A stretch of DNA of 64,000 nt from Panulirus ornatus (GCF_036320965.1 NC_092255.1:15595063-15659062); one strand, 5' to 3'. Positions 35,531-47,037 are shown, counted from the stretch's first letter. Notes: generated by a model from the letters alone, not told the origin. Program-made: numbers and translations.

Positions 35531-35574
35531 GACCTGACCTGACCTGACCTGACCTGACCTGACCTCCCTCCCTC
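35531..35574. repeat. (GACCT)n pentanucleotide array
   Basis: Nine copies of GACCT. This is not the arthropod telomere repeat TTAGG/CCTAA. Confidence 0.9.
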
Positions 35575-35668
35575 TTCCCTCCTCCCTCCCCCCACCGAAG
35601 TATCTACCGCAGACATAGAAGGCAAATATTTGGGTCCAGGTGCAGTCGTGAAATTCCCCTCCCTCTCC

Positions 35669-35721
<53 letters not shown>
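35669..35721. repeat. (CA)n microsatellite
   Basis: CA dinucleotides. Confidence 0.95.
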
Positions 35722-35722
<1 letters not shown>

Positions 35723-35963
35723 ACCCTCGCCGAACCGAACCAGTAGACTCGCGGGAGATCTTCAACACCGTAGACGTATACGATGGAGCACCTGGCTGGT
35801 CGTGGGGGGGGAGGTATGGTGGAGGGGGCACGAGCGTATATCCATTGTGCTGGAGGTGAGAGTGCAGGGCCTGTGGCTCGGTTAGTGTGGCCTGGCTCTG
35901 GGCACATGACGTACGGGGTGTTGGAGCGCTCCGTTTACCCACTTGGCATATATACACCATACG

Positions 35964-35966
<3 letters not shown>

Positions 35967-36021
<55 letters not shown>

Positions 36022-36173
36022 CATTTATTTATTATTTTGCTTTGTCGCTGTCTCCCGCGTCTGCGAGGTAGCGCAAGGAAACAGACGAAAGAAATGGCCC
36101 AACTCACCCCCATACACATGTATATACATACACGTCCACACACGCAAATATACATACCTATACATCTCAACGT

Positions 36174-36249
<76 letters not shown>

Positions 36250-36283
36250 GGACATATACATATATACATATGTACATAATTCA

Positions 36284-36350
<67 letters not shown>
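35967..36350 (-). mobile_element. LINE 3' tail and UTR broken up by three AT arrays
   Basis: Between AT arrays at 35,967-36,017, 36,179-36,243 and 36,287-36,349 lie minus-strand LINE pieces. The first is the tail (GCTACCTCGCAGACGCGGGA on minus) and UTR at 36,034-36,178; the second is a UTR segment at 36,244-36,286. AT arrays have expanded inside the TA-rich UTR. Confidence 0.85.
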
Positions 36351-36352
<2 letters not shown>

Positions 36353-36888
36353 GTGGAGAGTAAACATGCTTATCATAAACTTACTAAGTTGAAAGACGAA
36401 ATGCGTAGAGACAAAAAAACACTTTTAACACAAGAGTGCGTTGGGAATTGACAGATCCTCAGACCTATCTATAAATCTAGCAGTGGATAGATACTGCTTA
36501 GACATCTATCCTGAAGCCGTACCATCTCTGTACATATAGGCTTAGAGAGAGATATCAAATATACGAAATTTGTAATTCAATTGATGAGAACTTGAATGGT
36601 GACCTTTACACTTCTGACCTAAGGTAGCCTATAAAAGACCTTAGCCATAATACTGCATGAACTTTGACCTTTGACCCTGTGGACTCGAGAACAACAAAGA
36701 TTGGATAGATAGATAGATAGATAATATCATCACTATGGGCAAATAGCATATCTACCAGATGGATGTGTGTGTGTTTGTGGGATTGCCTATTAGAAATTGT
36801 GTATTTCTTCCCTATGCAGAGGGAGTGTTACACTCGTGGTGCCCCATCACTCAAATATTCTCCATCATACACCTTAAATGTTTGTATG
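36351..36888. other. No recognisable gene
   Basis: Contains a GATA run (36,704-36,722) and the DR1-like TGACCTTTGACC at 36,665. Confidence 0.45.
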
Positions 36889-37395
36889 ATGTCTGTATCA
36901 ACTGTTATGAACCTGTGTGTTCATGTTATAGAGTGTATGTTATGAACCTGTGTGTTCATATGTTATAAACTGTATGTCACGAACCAGTGTGTTCATGTTA
37001 TAGACTGTATGTTACGAACCTGTGTGTTCATGTTATAGACTGTATGTTACGAACCTGTGTTCATTTTATAGAGTGTATGTTACGAACCAGTGTGTTCATG
37101 TTATAGACTGTATATTACGAACCTGTGTGTTCATATGTTATAGACTGTATGTTACGAACCTGTGTTCATGCTATAGACTGTATGTTAAGAACCTGTGTGT
37201 TCATTTCATAGATTTTATGTTACGAAGCAGTGTGTTCATATGTTATAGACTGTATGTTACGAACCTGTGTATTCATATGTTATAGACTCTGTTACGAACC
37301 TGTGTTCATATGTTATAGACTGTATGTTACGAACCAGTGTGTTCATGTTATAGACTGTATATTACGAACTTGTGTGTTCATATGTTATAGGTAGG
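36889..37395. repeat. Minisatellite, 35-37-bp unit, ~14 copies
   Basis: The unit is GTTATAGACTGTATGTTACG plus AACCTGTGTGTTCAT, with an optional AT dinucleotide at the junction. Confidence 0.95.
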
Positions 37396-38440
37396 CCACG
37401 TAGTGACCTGGGAGTCTCAACTGATTCCTCTGCCACTCCCACTCCGCCTGGGATTTCACAACTCCCGCCTGCGGCGCTAACTGGCCGAGGTCAGCCAAGA
37501 GGTCAGGCCTGGGAAAGAAAGGTCGCCCCCCACCTCTTCATCGTTTCATCGGCGAGATGCAGGGCTGGGCCTGGGGCGGTATGAGGGCGTAGGCCTCAGG
37601 CCTCCGGCCAATCACAGTCGGGATGAGGGCGTAACACAACCATATCCTCGGTCATCATGTTCCATGGGCCACGTACCTGGACACCAGACGATGTGGCCCG
37701 GCCCTCCCTTCCAGCCTACCAGCGAATGACATCCGAACGACGTGTGGTCTATGAGAGGGTGGTTGGCCGGGGGGTAAAATGCGTCATGGTCAGCAATGCT
37801 CAACGCTGCATCACAATTGGCATTCGACGTCTGACAAATACAACGAGACTGGACGAAAGTAGGTGATGGTTAGACGAGCATGAACGAGCCTGGATGATAC
37901 TGGACGAAGAGAAGGGATGGCTAGACGAAGATGAACAATCCTGGGCGAGCCTGGTCGAGTCTGGACGAAGCTTACCGAAGCTGTACAAGCCAACAGTCTT
38001 CATCCTAACTTGGGACACTGGTTGCAGAAACATCCAAGAATTTCCACCAGAAAATCCATCAGAGCCAAACTTGGAGGAGACAGAGTGTATCATGGGTTTG
38101 AGGAAGGCTGGGGGGGGGGGGAAATAAAGGGAGCGAACTTCGCCAATGAGCGCCTCGGCTCTGCAAGCAAAGGGGCGAGAGCAAAGGCTCTGTTTGTCTT
38201 CTGCAAGGAAAATTTCACGTTACCTAATACAGCAGACTTGATTGAAGCTGAAACTCTACACAGACGAGAAAGAGAGAGAGGCAGACAGACAGACAGTGAA
38301 GGAGATGAGATGAAAGTCGTCATACCTCCTAAACATCAAGTGTTCACTCAAAAAAAAAAAAAATCTAATGCTTTGAACAGGAGAGAAATAATGAAAGAAA
38401 TAAGTATGCTAAACCAGGGTTTATGTTAATAGTGACATTA
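37396..38440. other. No recognisable gene
   Basis: Weak repetition of TGGACGAAG/AGACGAAGATGAAC occurs at 37,848-37,975. Otherwise the sequence is mixed without recognised domains. Confidence 0.45.
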
Positions 38441-38832
38441 CCAAGATGTGTAGCATTGACGACTATATGACATTATCCCGCTATAGGGCCAAGATGTGTA
38501 GCATTGACGACTATATGACATTATCCCGCTATAGGGCCAAGAGGTGTAGCATTGACGACTATATGACATTATCCCGCTATAGGGGCAAGATGTGTAGCAT
38601 TGACGACTATATGACATTATCCCGCTATAGGGGCAAGATGTGTAGCATAGACGACTATATGACATTATCCCGCTATAGGGGCAAGATGTGTAGCATTGAC
38701 GACTATATGACATTATCCCGCTATAGGGGCAAGATGTGTAGCATTGACGACTATATGACATTATCCCGCTATAGGGCCAAGATGTGTAGCATTGACGACT
38801 ATATGACATTATCCCGCTATAGGGCCAAGATG
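38441..38832. repeat. Minisatellite, 48-bp unit, ~8 near-identical copies
   Basis: The unit begins AAGATGTGTAGCATTGACGA; copies differ at only one or two positions (AGG for ATG once, ATAGACG once, GGGGC/GGGCC). The unit is 16 codons, open on both strands (MCSIDDYMTLSRYRAK on +). High identity points to recent expansion. No evidence of translation. Confidence 0.95.
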
Positions 38833-39237
38833 ATTGATCATTCATTATCATAAAAAGAAAGAAAATAATCGAATTTGCAGTGATCAAGGACAGTCGTGAA
38901 AATAAAAAATCGAATGAAGGGGAAAACTGCAACACAACTAAAAAAAAAAAAAAGGAATAAAAACTTTATGCAAAGAAATAATGAAAATACAGTCGTGATA
39001 AAGTGCAGAAGAAAAAGAGGACGACACTTCACGTTAACTCAAAATCGATGATGTTCACATATATCTCCCTAAACACCAGGACAAATGAAAAAATAAAAAA
39101 TCACGCCACACTGTAATGTGTATTTTCTTTTTCTATCTACTGAGGCAAGAGAGTCGTTCGTGAGACTGAACATACGCACAGTTGAGGAATATCATCTCTC
39201 TAAGAGATGTTTACTTAACGCTATCTTCCCCCGACCT
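38833..39237. other. No recognisable feature; A-rich
   Basis: A-rich sequence with a poly-A run at 38,940-38,953. Confidence 0.45.
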
Positions 39238-39296
39238 CTCTCTCTCTCTCTCTCTCTCTATCTCTATCTCTATCTATCTATCTATCTATCTATCTC
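39238..39296. repeat. (CT)n/(CTAT)n microsatellite
   Basis: CT dinucleotides pass into CTAT tetranucleotides. Confidence 0.9.
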
Positions 39297-39489
39297 CAGC
39301 AGTTTTGTGGTCGCAGCTCATATCTCTCTCTCTCTTTCTATATATATATATACCTTGAAGAGGCTGTCGAGGAAACCAGTGACCTTATCTTCCATCTGGG
39401 TATCGATTCCACTTGTGATAATCAACGTATGATGATAGATAATAAAGAGAAGATCAATGGAAGAGAAATAGATTTTAAAGGCCGCTTTC

Positions 39490-41654
39490 CAGAGCATGAA
39501 TGTCTGACGACAGCAAGAAGAAAAGTCCCAAAGTGAAACTTCAATTTGAAGCCCCTTAGGCCGCGCGAAACTCCAACAGAATCGTTTGGCGCCAGCCAGA
39601 AGAAAAGTCACAAAGTGAAACTTTGAAGCCACTTTGGCCACGCCAAACCCCAATCGAATCGTCTGGTGCCAGCCAGAAAAAAAAGTCCCAAAGTGCCGCT
39701 TCAATTTGAAGCCCCTTTTGCCACGCCAAAATCCCAATAGAATCGTCTGGAGCCGGCCAGAAAAAAAGTCCCAAAGTGAAACTTTAATTTGAAGCCCCTT
39801 TAGGCACGCCAAACCTCAGCACAATCGTATGGCGCACGCCAAAACAAAAATGCCAAAGTGCAGCTATATTTTGAATCCCCTTTGGCCACACCAAACCCAA
39901 ATGGAATCGTCTGGCGCCAGCTAGAAGGAAAGTCCCAAAGTGAAACTTTACTTTGAAGCCCCTTTGACCACGCCAAACATCAACATAATCGTCTGGCGCA
40001 CGACAGAAGAAAAGTCCCAGAGTGAAGCTCTTCTTTGAAGCCCCTTTGGCTACGCTAAACCCCAAGAGAATCGTCTGACACCATCCAGAGGAGAAGTCCC
40101 AAAGTGAAGCTCTTCTTTGAAGCCCCCCTTTGGATTCGACAAACGCCAAGAGAATCATCTGGAGTCAGTCAGAATAAAAGTCCTAAGGTAAAGATTTACT
40201 TTGAAGCCCCTTTGGCCACGCCAACCCCATCAGAATCGTCTAGCGCACGCCTGAAGAAAAGTCCCAAAGGAAGCATCTATTTTGAAGCTCTAATGGCCAA
40301 GCCAAACCCCAATAGAAAATTCTTGCGCCGGCCAGAAGAAAAGTCCCAAAGTGAAGCTTTATTATGAAGCCCCTTTGGGCACGACAAGCCTCAAGCGAAC
40401 CATCTGGCGCCAGCCAGAATGATAGTCCCAAAGTGAACCTTTAATTTGAAGCCTCTTTGGCCACGCCAAACCCCAACAGAATCGTCTGGCTCTAGCCAAA
40501 GGGAAAGTACCAAAGAGAAGCTTAAATTTGAAGCCCCTTTGGCCAAGCCAAACCTGAATAAAGCCTGGAATCATCCAGAAGAAAAGTTCCAAAATGAAGC
40601 TTTACTTTGAGGACCCTTTGGCCACGCCAAACCCCAATAGAATAGTCTGCCACCAGCCAGAAGAAAAGTCTTAAGGTGAAACTTTATTTTGAAGCCCCCT
40701 TGGCCAAGCGAACCCCAATAAAATTGTCTGCCGCCAGCTAGAAAACAAGTCCCAAAGTGAAGCTTTACAATGAAACACCCTCTGCCACGCGAAACCCCAG
40801 TATAATCACCTGGCGCCAGCTAGAAGGAAAATCCAAAAGTGAAGCTTTATTTTGAACCCCCTTTGCCTACGCCAAACCCCAACAGAATCATCTTGTGCCA
40901 GCCAAATGAAAAGTTCCAAAGTGCAGCTTTACTTTCAAGCCCCTTTGGCCAAACTAAACCCAATAGAATCGACTTGGGCCAGCCACAAGAAAAGTCCCAA
41001 AGTGAAACATTAATTCGAAGCTCCTTTGGAACACGACAAACCTCAATAGGAGCATCTGGCGCCACCCAGAAGAAAAATCCCAAAGGCAAAATTTACTTTG
41101 AAGCCCTTTTCGCCATGTCGTATCCCAACAGAATCGTCTAGCACCAAGCCAGAAGAAAAGTCCCAGTATGAAGCTTTACTTAGAAGACCCTTTGGCGACG
41201 ACGAACAAAAATATAGTCGTCTAAAGCCAGCCAGAAGAAAATTCCCAAAGTAGAGCCTTACTTTGAAGCCACTTTGGCCACGCCAAACGCCAAAAAAAAA
41301 AAAATCGTTTGCCTCCAGCCAGAAGGAAATTCTTATAGAAGCCTTAATTTGAAGCCCCTTTTGCCATGCCAAACCACAGTACAACAGTCTGGCGCCAGCC
41401 AGAATAAAAGTCCCGAAGTGAAACTTTACTTTGAAGCCCCTTTGGCCACGCCAAACCCCAATAAAATCGTCTGCCGCCAACCTGAATAAAAATCCCAAAG
41501 TAAAACTTTACTTTGAAGCCCCTCTGGCCACACCAGTCCCCAGTAAAATCACCTGGCCCCAGCGAGAAGGAGAGTCCCAAAGTGAAGCTTAACTTGGAAG
41601 CCCTTTTGGCTACACCAAATCCCAGTAGAATCGTCTGGCGCCAGCCAGAAGAAA
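39490..41654. repeat. Satellite, ~82-bp unit, ~26 copies
   Basis: The unit contains GAAGCCCCTTTGGCCACGCC, AAACCCCAAT, AGAATCGTCTGGCGCCAGCC and AGAAGAAAAGTCCCAAAGTG. Divergence between units is appreciable, so this is an older array than the others. Minus-strand frames stay open over 100-160 codons because the minus reading of the unit lacks stops in most phases. It is split from its continuation at 45,166 by an LTR element. Confidence 0.95.
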
Positions 41655-42140
41655 TGTCTGCCACAGTCATCTCCCCTCTTTACCAATAATTGTTTTAGTT
41701 ATCCATTATATCTTATGAAGTTTTCTTTAAGGATGATATGTTCAGTTTACGTAAGTTATAATATGAAATTTTTTTTCATTAGAGTGTAATTAAAATAAGC
41801 GCACATATCTCTTTATTATCACTACAAATTATGGAAGGACAAAACATATGTAAGAGACAAGAGAAAATAATAGGACGCATTTGTGTTCAAGAATAGGAAA
41901 AAGTGGTGGCATTTGTTTACAAGCTGTTAAGACGCCAAACCTCTCTCTCACAAACGGCCAATGCGATAAGATGTGATACAACGCTGTTAGATATATCTAT
42001 AATGTTAACCTGTACATTCCTCAATTATTTCAAATACTTATGTTATGAAATTCGAGGCCAGTATATTTGCCAAAGATTTGTTATGTAAAGTAAGGTAGAG
42101 AGAGCTTAATGTATCAGGAGTAAATTGTATTATATTTATG

Positions 42141-42198
<58 letters not shown>

Positions 42199-42452
42199 AT
42201 GTACGTATATTTTTTGCTGTTGTAAATATATTTTCCATATCTTCTTACCACTGTGCTCGGTATTTGACCAAAATACCAAGAAGGAAAAGTGTATATATTT
42301 ACCGCCGTCAGATGTTAGCCAGATGGTGAGGGAATGTGTGTCTAGCCCAAATCTCTCTCTTAACAGAAGCCATTATTTCAGAGTTCTGCTTTAATGGGGC
42401 TACTGGCTGATTATGCACCCTTTAAGGTAAGAGGTGGAGGCAGTACGTAACA
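41655..42452 (+). repeat. 5' LTR
   Basis: It starts TGTCTGCCACAG and ends TACGTAACA. From about 41,885 on it aligns with 44,676-45,165 at roughly 80% identity, apart from an (AG)n tract (42,144-42,195) present only here. The first ~230 bp have no counterpart in the 3' copy. The start is inferred from where the satellite breaks off. Confidence 0.75.
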
Positions 42453-42470
42453 TGGGGGCCTGTCCGGGAT
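42453..42470 (+). promoter_or_regulatory. Primer-binding site, tRNA-Pro-like
   Basis: TGGGGGCCTGTCCGGGAT directly abuts the LTR end CA. It equals the proline-tRNA primer site used by many retroelements except for two adjacent bases. Confidence 0.7.
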
Positions 42471-42523
42471 ATGAATATGTGAAACCTGCCGTCCGGGATC
42501 TGAATAGATGAAGGAAAGATGAT

Positions 42524-42850
42524 GTGAAGCCAACCATCCAAGATGTGAAACCAACCATCCAGGATGTGAAACCTACCATCCAGGATGTGAAACCAACCAT
42601 CCAGGATGTGAAACCTACCATCCATGATGTGAAACCAACCATCCAGGATGTGAAACCTTACCATCCAGGATGTGAAACCAACCATCCTGGATGTGAAACC
42701 AACCATCCAGGATGTGAAACCAACCATCCAGGATGTGAAACCAACCATCCAGGATGTGAAACCTACCATCCATGATGTGAAACCAACCATCCAGGATGTG
42801 AAACCAATCATCCTGGATGTGAAACCAACCATCCAGGATGTGAAACCATG
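42524..42850. repeat. Minisatellite inside the LTR element, 21-bp unit, ~15 copies
   Basis: The unit is GATGTGAAACCAACCATCCA plus G; once a T is inserted (CCTTACC at about 42,657), shifting the frame. It lies in the leader just after the primer site. Frames of KPTIQDV repeats are artefacts. Confidence 0.95.
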
Positions 42851-43200
42851 TGTACTGGGAGCTGAAACCAAGTGTAGGTAATTCAAGTTGCACCGAAGTG
42901 ATGTGGATTGGTACTCTACTGTGTTCTCTTGAAGTATATGGTGAAGATTTCTCTGAACAAGTTAAGTGTTTTTCAACATGGCAGATAACTTTAAGCAGTT
43001 TAGTGAAACCCAGGACATACATTTTCTGTACTAGTGTTTTGATAAAGATGAACTGAACCAGGTGGCAGCTAATCATGGAATTTCTCTAAGGACATGTCAA
43101 AAGTGACATGCAGGGAATCAATTGATCAGTTGGTGTCCCTTATCAATACTGAAAGAATCTGATGTTTACAATAGTGGGGATGATCACTGAGAGACTTGCC

Positions 43201-43727
43201 ATGAAGAAGTTGAGACTAGAATTTGAAGTTAGGAAAATGCAAACAGAAGCAGATAAAGAGGTAAGACTTAGGATATTAGAAATAGAGGAAAGAACAGGTA
43301 CAAGAAGATATGAAGGTATGGTATGACAACAAAAATCTAGAAGCAGAATGTTCAGAGTAAATGCAAATAGAAGCAGATAAAGAGGTAAGACTTAGGAAAT
43401 TAGAAATAGAGGAAAGAACAGGTACAAGAAGATATGAAAGTATGGTATGACAACAAAAAAATCTAGAAGCAGAATGTTCAGAGTAAATGCAAATAGAAGC
43501 AGATAAAGAGGTAAGACTTAGAATATTAGAAATAGAGGAAAGAACAGGTACAAGAAGATATGAAGGTATGGTATGACAACAAAAAAATCTAGAAGCAGAA
43601 TGTTCAGAGTAAATGCAAATAGAAGCAGATAAAGAGGTAAGACTTAGAATATTAGAAATAGAGGAAAGAACAGGTACAAGAAGATATGAAGGTATGGTAT
43701 GACAACAAAAATCTAGAAGCAGAGTGT
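43201..43727 (+). pseudogene. Gag-like coiled coil fused to integrase, amplified 4x (124-126 bp)
   Basis: From ATG at 43,201 the frame reads MKKLRLEFEVRKMQTEADKE, a charged helix of gag type, then RILEIEERTG, then YEGMVWYDN, which resembles the segment just before the integrase C-terminal domain. The unit from GCAAACAGAAGCAGATAAAG (43,239) recurs at 43,363, 43,489 and 43,615, each carrying the same gag-integrase joint. Spacing alternates 124/126 through an A run. Confidence 0.65.
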
Positions 43728-43912
43728 TCAAACTAGGTGATCGAGTGTTGGTATTATTGTCTCAGACAGGGAATCCTCTGGGAGCAAGGTTTTATGGTCC
43801 CTGGGTCATTGAGGAAAGAGTGGATGATTTGAACTACATTGTGAATACTCCAGAAAGACGCAAGCCAAGCCAATTGAGTCACATAAACATGATAAAAAAA
43901 ACCTCATCATGA
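43724..43912 (+). pseudogene. Integrase C-terminal segment
   Basis: A 62-codon frame contains FKLGDRVLVLL, GARFYGPWVIEERV and SQLSHINMIKK, typical of the chromodomain-free C-terminus of Ty3/gypsy integrase. It is followed by about 240 bp of diverged linker before the RT fragment. No zinc-binding or DDE core is left. Confidence 0.8.
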
Positions 43913-44154
43913 TAGAAATTCTGCAAAGGATGATGAGGTTACAAATGTGCATGTGTTATGTATGATGATGTAGAGGATGTGGGTGGAAGTGAGAATGTAA
44001 AGTTGGAGAGATGTGAAGACAAACTGTTAGATAATTTGAAAAGGAAGCTTAATCATTTAGAAATCGAGAGAAGAGATCATTCAAATAATGAATGAGTTAA
44101 GGTGTTTGTTTTCTAATGTTCCTAGGAGAACTGATGTATTACAGCATTAGGTCG

Positions 44155-44675
44155 AAATTGACGATGCAACACCTATCGAGCAGTACCCATATAGAGTGAA
44201 TCCTAAAATGAGAGAGATAATGAGAAAAGAAGTACAGTATATACCTGACAATAATCTGATCGAAAAAAGTAATAGTCCTTGGAGTTCACCTTGTGTGGTA
44301 ATGACTAAACCTGATGGTATTTCCTACAGACTTTGTACTGCTTTCTGAAAGGTAAATAAGACCACAACAGCTGATTCGTATCCTATTCCAAGAGTAGATG
44401 TTTGTATTGATCAGATAGGAGATGCAAATTCTGTAACTAAGTTAAACTCATTGAAAGGGTATTGGGAAGTACCTTTGACTGAAAAAGCAAAAGCAATTTC
44501 TGCCTTTGAAACTATGGATGGTTTGTATCAGCTATCAAATGTTGCCCTTTGGTATGAAAAACAGTGGTAGTACTTTCCGAAGATCAGTAAATCAAATATT
44601 GTGTGATGTTAAAGATTGCTCTGTATATGTAGATGATATAGTATCGTATTCACAAAGCTTGGGAGAACATCTGTA
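44155..44675 (+). pseudogene. Ty3/gypsy reverse-transcriptase fragment
   Basis: Motifs in order: PIEQYPYRVNP, SPWSSPCVVMTKPDG, DSYPIPRVD, KLNSLKGYWEVPLT, LPFGMKNSGSTFRR and VYVDDIVSYS. The motif-A Asp expected in KLD is Asn (KLN). There is an in-frame TGA where FRKVN is expected (about 44,347) and a frameshift near 44,530. The YVDD box survives. The fragment stops after GEHL and runs straight into LTR sequence. Confidence 0.85.
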
Positions 44676-45165
44676 TTCAAGAATAGGTAAAGTGCTGGCA
44701 TTTGTTTACAAGTTGTAGAGACGCCAAACCTCTTTCTTACAAATGATTAATGAGATGAGAATGGGATACAACACTATTGAGTAAATCTATAATGTTAATT
44801 TGTACACGTCTCGGTTATTTCAAATATATATAAAACTGAGGCCAGTATATCTGCCAAAGATTTGTTAAGTAAAATAAGGTAGAGAGAGTTCAACGTTCAA
44901 AGAGAGCCTATATTCATTTTTACTATGGTAAATATATTTTTCATGTCTTTTTACCACTGTGTTTGGTAGCTGACCAAAATAACAAGGAGCAGTGTATATA
45001 ATTACGGCCGTCAGCTGTCAGGAGATGTTAGCCAACTGGTGAGGGAATCTGTGTCTAGCCCAAAGCTCTCTGTTACCAAATGCCATTACTTCTGAGTTTA
45101 GTTTTAATGGGCCTATGAGCTGATTATAGACACTTTAAGGTAAGGGGTGGAGGTACTACGTAACA
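44676..45165 (+). repeat. 5'-truncated 3' LTR
   Basis: Aligns with 41,885-42,452. ATTCAAGAATAGGTAAAGTG marks the fusion to RT and TACTACGTAACA the end. The first ~230 bp of the LTR and the polypurine tract are missing. Confidence 0.8.
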
Positions 45166-45376
45166 AGTCCCAACGTGAAGCTTTACTTTGAAGCCCCTTT
45201 GCCCAAGCCAAACCCCAACAGAATCGTCTGGCGTCAGCCAGAAGAAAAGTCCCACACTTTAGCTTTACTCTGAAGCGTCTTTGCCCACACCTAATCCCAA
45301 CAGAATCGTCTGGCGCCATTCAGTAGAAAAGTCCTAAAGAGAAACTTTACTTTGAAGCCCCTTTGGCCACACTAAA
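45166..45376. repeat. 82-bp satellite, continuation after the LTR element
   Basis: About 2.5 units in the same phase and orientation as 39,490-41,654. Confidence 0.92.
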
Positions 45377-45885
45377 CCCGGATCAAATTCGTCTCATAAT
45401 TGCTAAAACGCCAACAGAACATGGACATCAAAGGAAACTTTCAAATATTTACCCAGTCATTGGTTGGTTCATAAGTATACTGTAGGCATGATACTGGTAT
45501 GGCCTGGTGAGGTGTCTGTCCTCAGCTTGTGATGAAGTATTGGATATCTGAATATTGTTCTGTAAGATTCAGGGACAACAGAAGCACACGTTGATATACC
45601 AACATAACGAACACCAGTCTCCCCTCTTTAGGTACAACATTTTTGGACCGGACTTTTAAGGAGACAATTTTACGGATGCTAGCGAACAAGTTGTTCCAGT
45701 CTTACGTGTGTCAGTCGTTGCTTATAATGGTTAACGATCGTTTAGCAGGTGATTGAGCTAGGAGAAATATCGTATACTTAATGAAAAAGATAAAAGAAAA
45801 TATAAGAATATTTCTAATCCTCATTTGTTAGTGGAGTATATGGCTGTTAACTGGTAGTTACCAGACACAATTATACAGCTAACGC

Positions 45886-45892
<7 letters not shown>

Positions 45893-45966
<74 letters not shown>
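45893..45966. repeat. (AT)n microsatellite
   Basis: AT dinucleotides. Confidence 0.95.
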
Positions 45967-45969
<3 letters not shown>

Positions 45970-46775
45970 ATTATCTTGATTACGGCGGACAGATTTTATG
46001 GCCTTACAGCAATGGTCAGCCCAAAATGTCCCAAGCAGATACTGTGGCCAGGCAGCTTAGGAAGGTACAGTAGCTGGGCATTAACTAGCTCTCAGAATGA
46101 GGAAAATATCGGCCTCGTCTGGTACAAGATATTCTCTCTGGTCACTTTAGAAATATTTTCTTAATCAAATGAAGATCATTTAGTCCAACGAGTGGAAGGG
46201 AAAGTATGTGGAACCAGATGTAAGTCAAGCATCAAGGTAGGTGTATAAGAGCGTTAGTCACTGAAACCCTGACTGTTAAGGAGAACTAACACTGTAGAAG
46301 GTAACCGCTTTTGGTATCCCTTTTGGCAGTATAATTCACTATACCTTAGCACCTTAGGGTCACGTGATCATGTACGTCAGTGTCATGTGAATGCAGTTCA
46401 TATCAAGAGCAACATAATGGTTGATCCCAATAAGCACAAACAAGAACTTGACGACAGATGCACATGAGTAACATCATGAACATTGTTTACATTCAAATCT
46501 GCAACAGGTGTTGATTTCAATATGTTTATGTTGGTTTGATTTTGCCACGTGTGGTCGGTTGGCCCTTCCTGCTCAGCCTGGCACGGTATGTCATCTCGCT
46601 GGTATTCCATTCATGTCTGGTAGGGTGAGGTTCAGGTTATCGCGAGGAACGGAGAAAAAGTTGGCCTGACACCCATGAGATTCGTGTCAGGTCGACATCC
46701 ATCGATCAAGGTGGGGGAGGGATCCATTGTCGCACACTGAAGGGAGACAAATTATCTCTCTCACTGCCAGCGTGG

Positions 46776-47037
46776 ACGCGAGACCCCTTGAGAACGACGG
46801 CACGATCCCTTGAACACGACGTTGTAACCATTGATCACGACGGTACGACATTTGAACACGACGTTGTAACCTTTGATCACGACAGTACGACACTTGAACA
46901 CGACATTGTGACCTTTGATCACGGCGGTACGACATTTGAACACGACGTTGTAACCATTGATCACGACGGTACGACATTTTGAACACGACGTTTTGACCTT
47001 TGATTACGACGGTACGACATTTGAACACGACGGTGTA
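46776..47037 (+). repeat. Minisatellite 'family B', 42-bp dimer of 21-bp units
   Basis: ACGACATTTGAACACGACG alternates with TAACCTTTGATCACGACGGT. The inverted partner is at 51,871-52,205. Confidence 0.93.

Larger units (their letters stand above)
41655..45165 (+). mobile_element. Degraded Ty3/gypsy-type LTR retrotransposon, Gmr1-like order
   Basis: In order: 5' LTR, tRNA-Pro-type primer site, a 21-bp repeat, a coiled-coil gag-like fragment fused to integrase, the integrase C-terminal segment, a reverse-transcriptase fragment, and a truncated 3' LTR. Integrase before reverse transcriptase is the reverse of typical gypsy order and matches the Gmr1-like group. Internal deletions removed protease, the integrase core, the rest of RT and RNase H. 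The flanks rejoin to a continuous 82-bp satellite unit (GAAGAAA + AGTCCC), so the insertion point is exact, but no target-site duplication is visible. Confidence 0.8.

Noticed and set aside
35531..35574. Telomeric repeat
   Set aside because: GACCT is not TTAGG/CCTAA, and the tract is short and internal.
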